Position numbers and translations under genes: made by a program
Assembly: GCA_021847125.1 (NCBI GenBank)
Contig: JAJZUK010000106.1
Coordinates: 1-5,511 of the forward strand
Origin: Pseudomonadota bacterium
GTDB taxonomy: Bacteria > Pseudomonadota > Gammaproteobacteria > Burkholderiales > SG8-39
Length of the DNA: 5,511 bases
Direction of reading: 5' to 3'
In this document: in pieces, positions 5,312 through 5,511 of the stretch
Position numbering within the stretch: the first letter of the stretch is position 1
Layout of the letters: each line of letters begins with the position of its first letter
The notes under the pieces: generated by a model
The model's database searches: none
Told to the model about the DNA's origin: nothing
What the model saw: the letters and a program-made list of their open reading frames with translations, nothing else

Positions 5312-5511
5312 GGGATAGTCACGGCCTCGATCAGCGCGGCGGTGACCTCGGAGGAGCGCTTGCGTGCGCCTTCGTGCGCCGGCGCGAGGCGGTGGCCCGC
5401 CACGCCGGGCAGCACCGCCTGCACGTCTTCGGGCAGCACCTTGTCGCGCCCGTCGAGCATGGCCCAGGCCTTGGCCGCATGCAGCAGGCCCAGCGCGGCG
5501 CGCGGCGACAG
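5308..5511 (-). CDS. MoxR-type AAA+ ATPase, C-terminal fragment (cut by window edge)
   Basis: Only the last 67 residues are in the window; the Walker motifs lie beyond the right edge. The visible part matches the lid domain of MoxR ATPases: SPRAALGLLHAAKAWA near the start, then GRDKVLPEDVQAVLPGVAGH, then a short basic and helical tail ending VTIP. MoxR proteins are thought to act as chaperone-like ATPases with DUF58/VWA partners. The stop overlaps the DUF58 start by 4 nt, and the gene order supports the call. There is no sign of disruption in the part seen. Confidence 0.88.
   Translation of the reverse strand: MSPRAALGLLHAAKAWAMLDGRDKVLPEDVQAVLPGVAGHRLAPAHEGARKRSSEVTAALIEAVTIP

Overview
The window is a GC-rich bacterial segment, most likely from a betaproteobacterium or a close relative. 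This is inferred from base composition and from the MoxR / DUF58 / TgpA-type transglutaminase / MltB gene order, not from a marker gene. No rRNA, tRNA, transposase or phage gene was seen.

Left edge (1-246): the trailer end of a CRISPR array read on the + strand. It has one clipped repeat, two complete identical 37-nt repeats, and a decayed fourth repeat after a normal-length spacer. The decayed copy and the ATTGAAAC 3' end of the repeats place the leader, and any adjacent cas genes, beyond the left edge. A 98-nt non-coding gap (247-344) follows.

The rest (345-5511) is a leftward gene cluster on the - strand. In transcription order it holds: the C-terminal end of a MoxR-type AAA+ ATPase (cut by the right edge), a DUF58 protein, a 413-nt intergenic block full of repeats, a membrane-anchored TgpA-like transglutaminase (DUF3488 / transglutaminase core / DUF4129-like tail), an MltB-type lytic murein transglycosylase, and a small stand-alone SET-domain methyltransferase with a post-SET zinc motif and a lysine-rich tail. 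MoxR-DUF58-TgpA is a recurrent bacterial module. MltB is joined to it by a 4-nt stop/start overlap, which suggests a periplasm/cell-wall role for the transcript. The SET gene follows MltB after 82 nt and may be a passenger or an independently transcribed gene.

The least explained part is 3906-4318. It carries two directly repeated modules, one containing a 21-bp perfect inverted repeat. Between them lies a second hairpin that is a diverged, oppositely oriented relative of the first, with a compensatory base-pair change. This looks like a family of extragenic hairpin repeats inserted into an otherwise tight operon. Two gene junctions in the operon use the same TTGA overlap with a TTG start codon.
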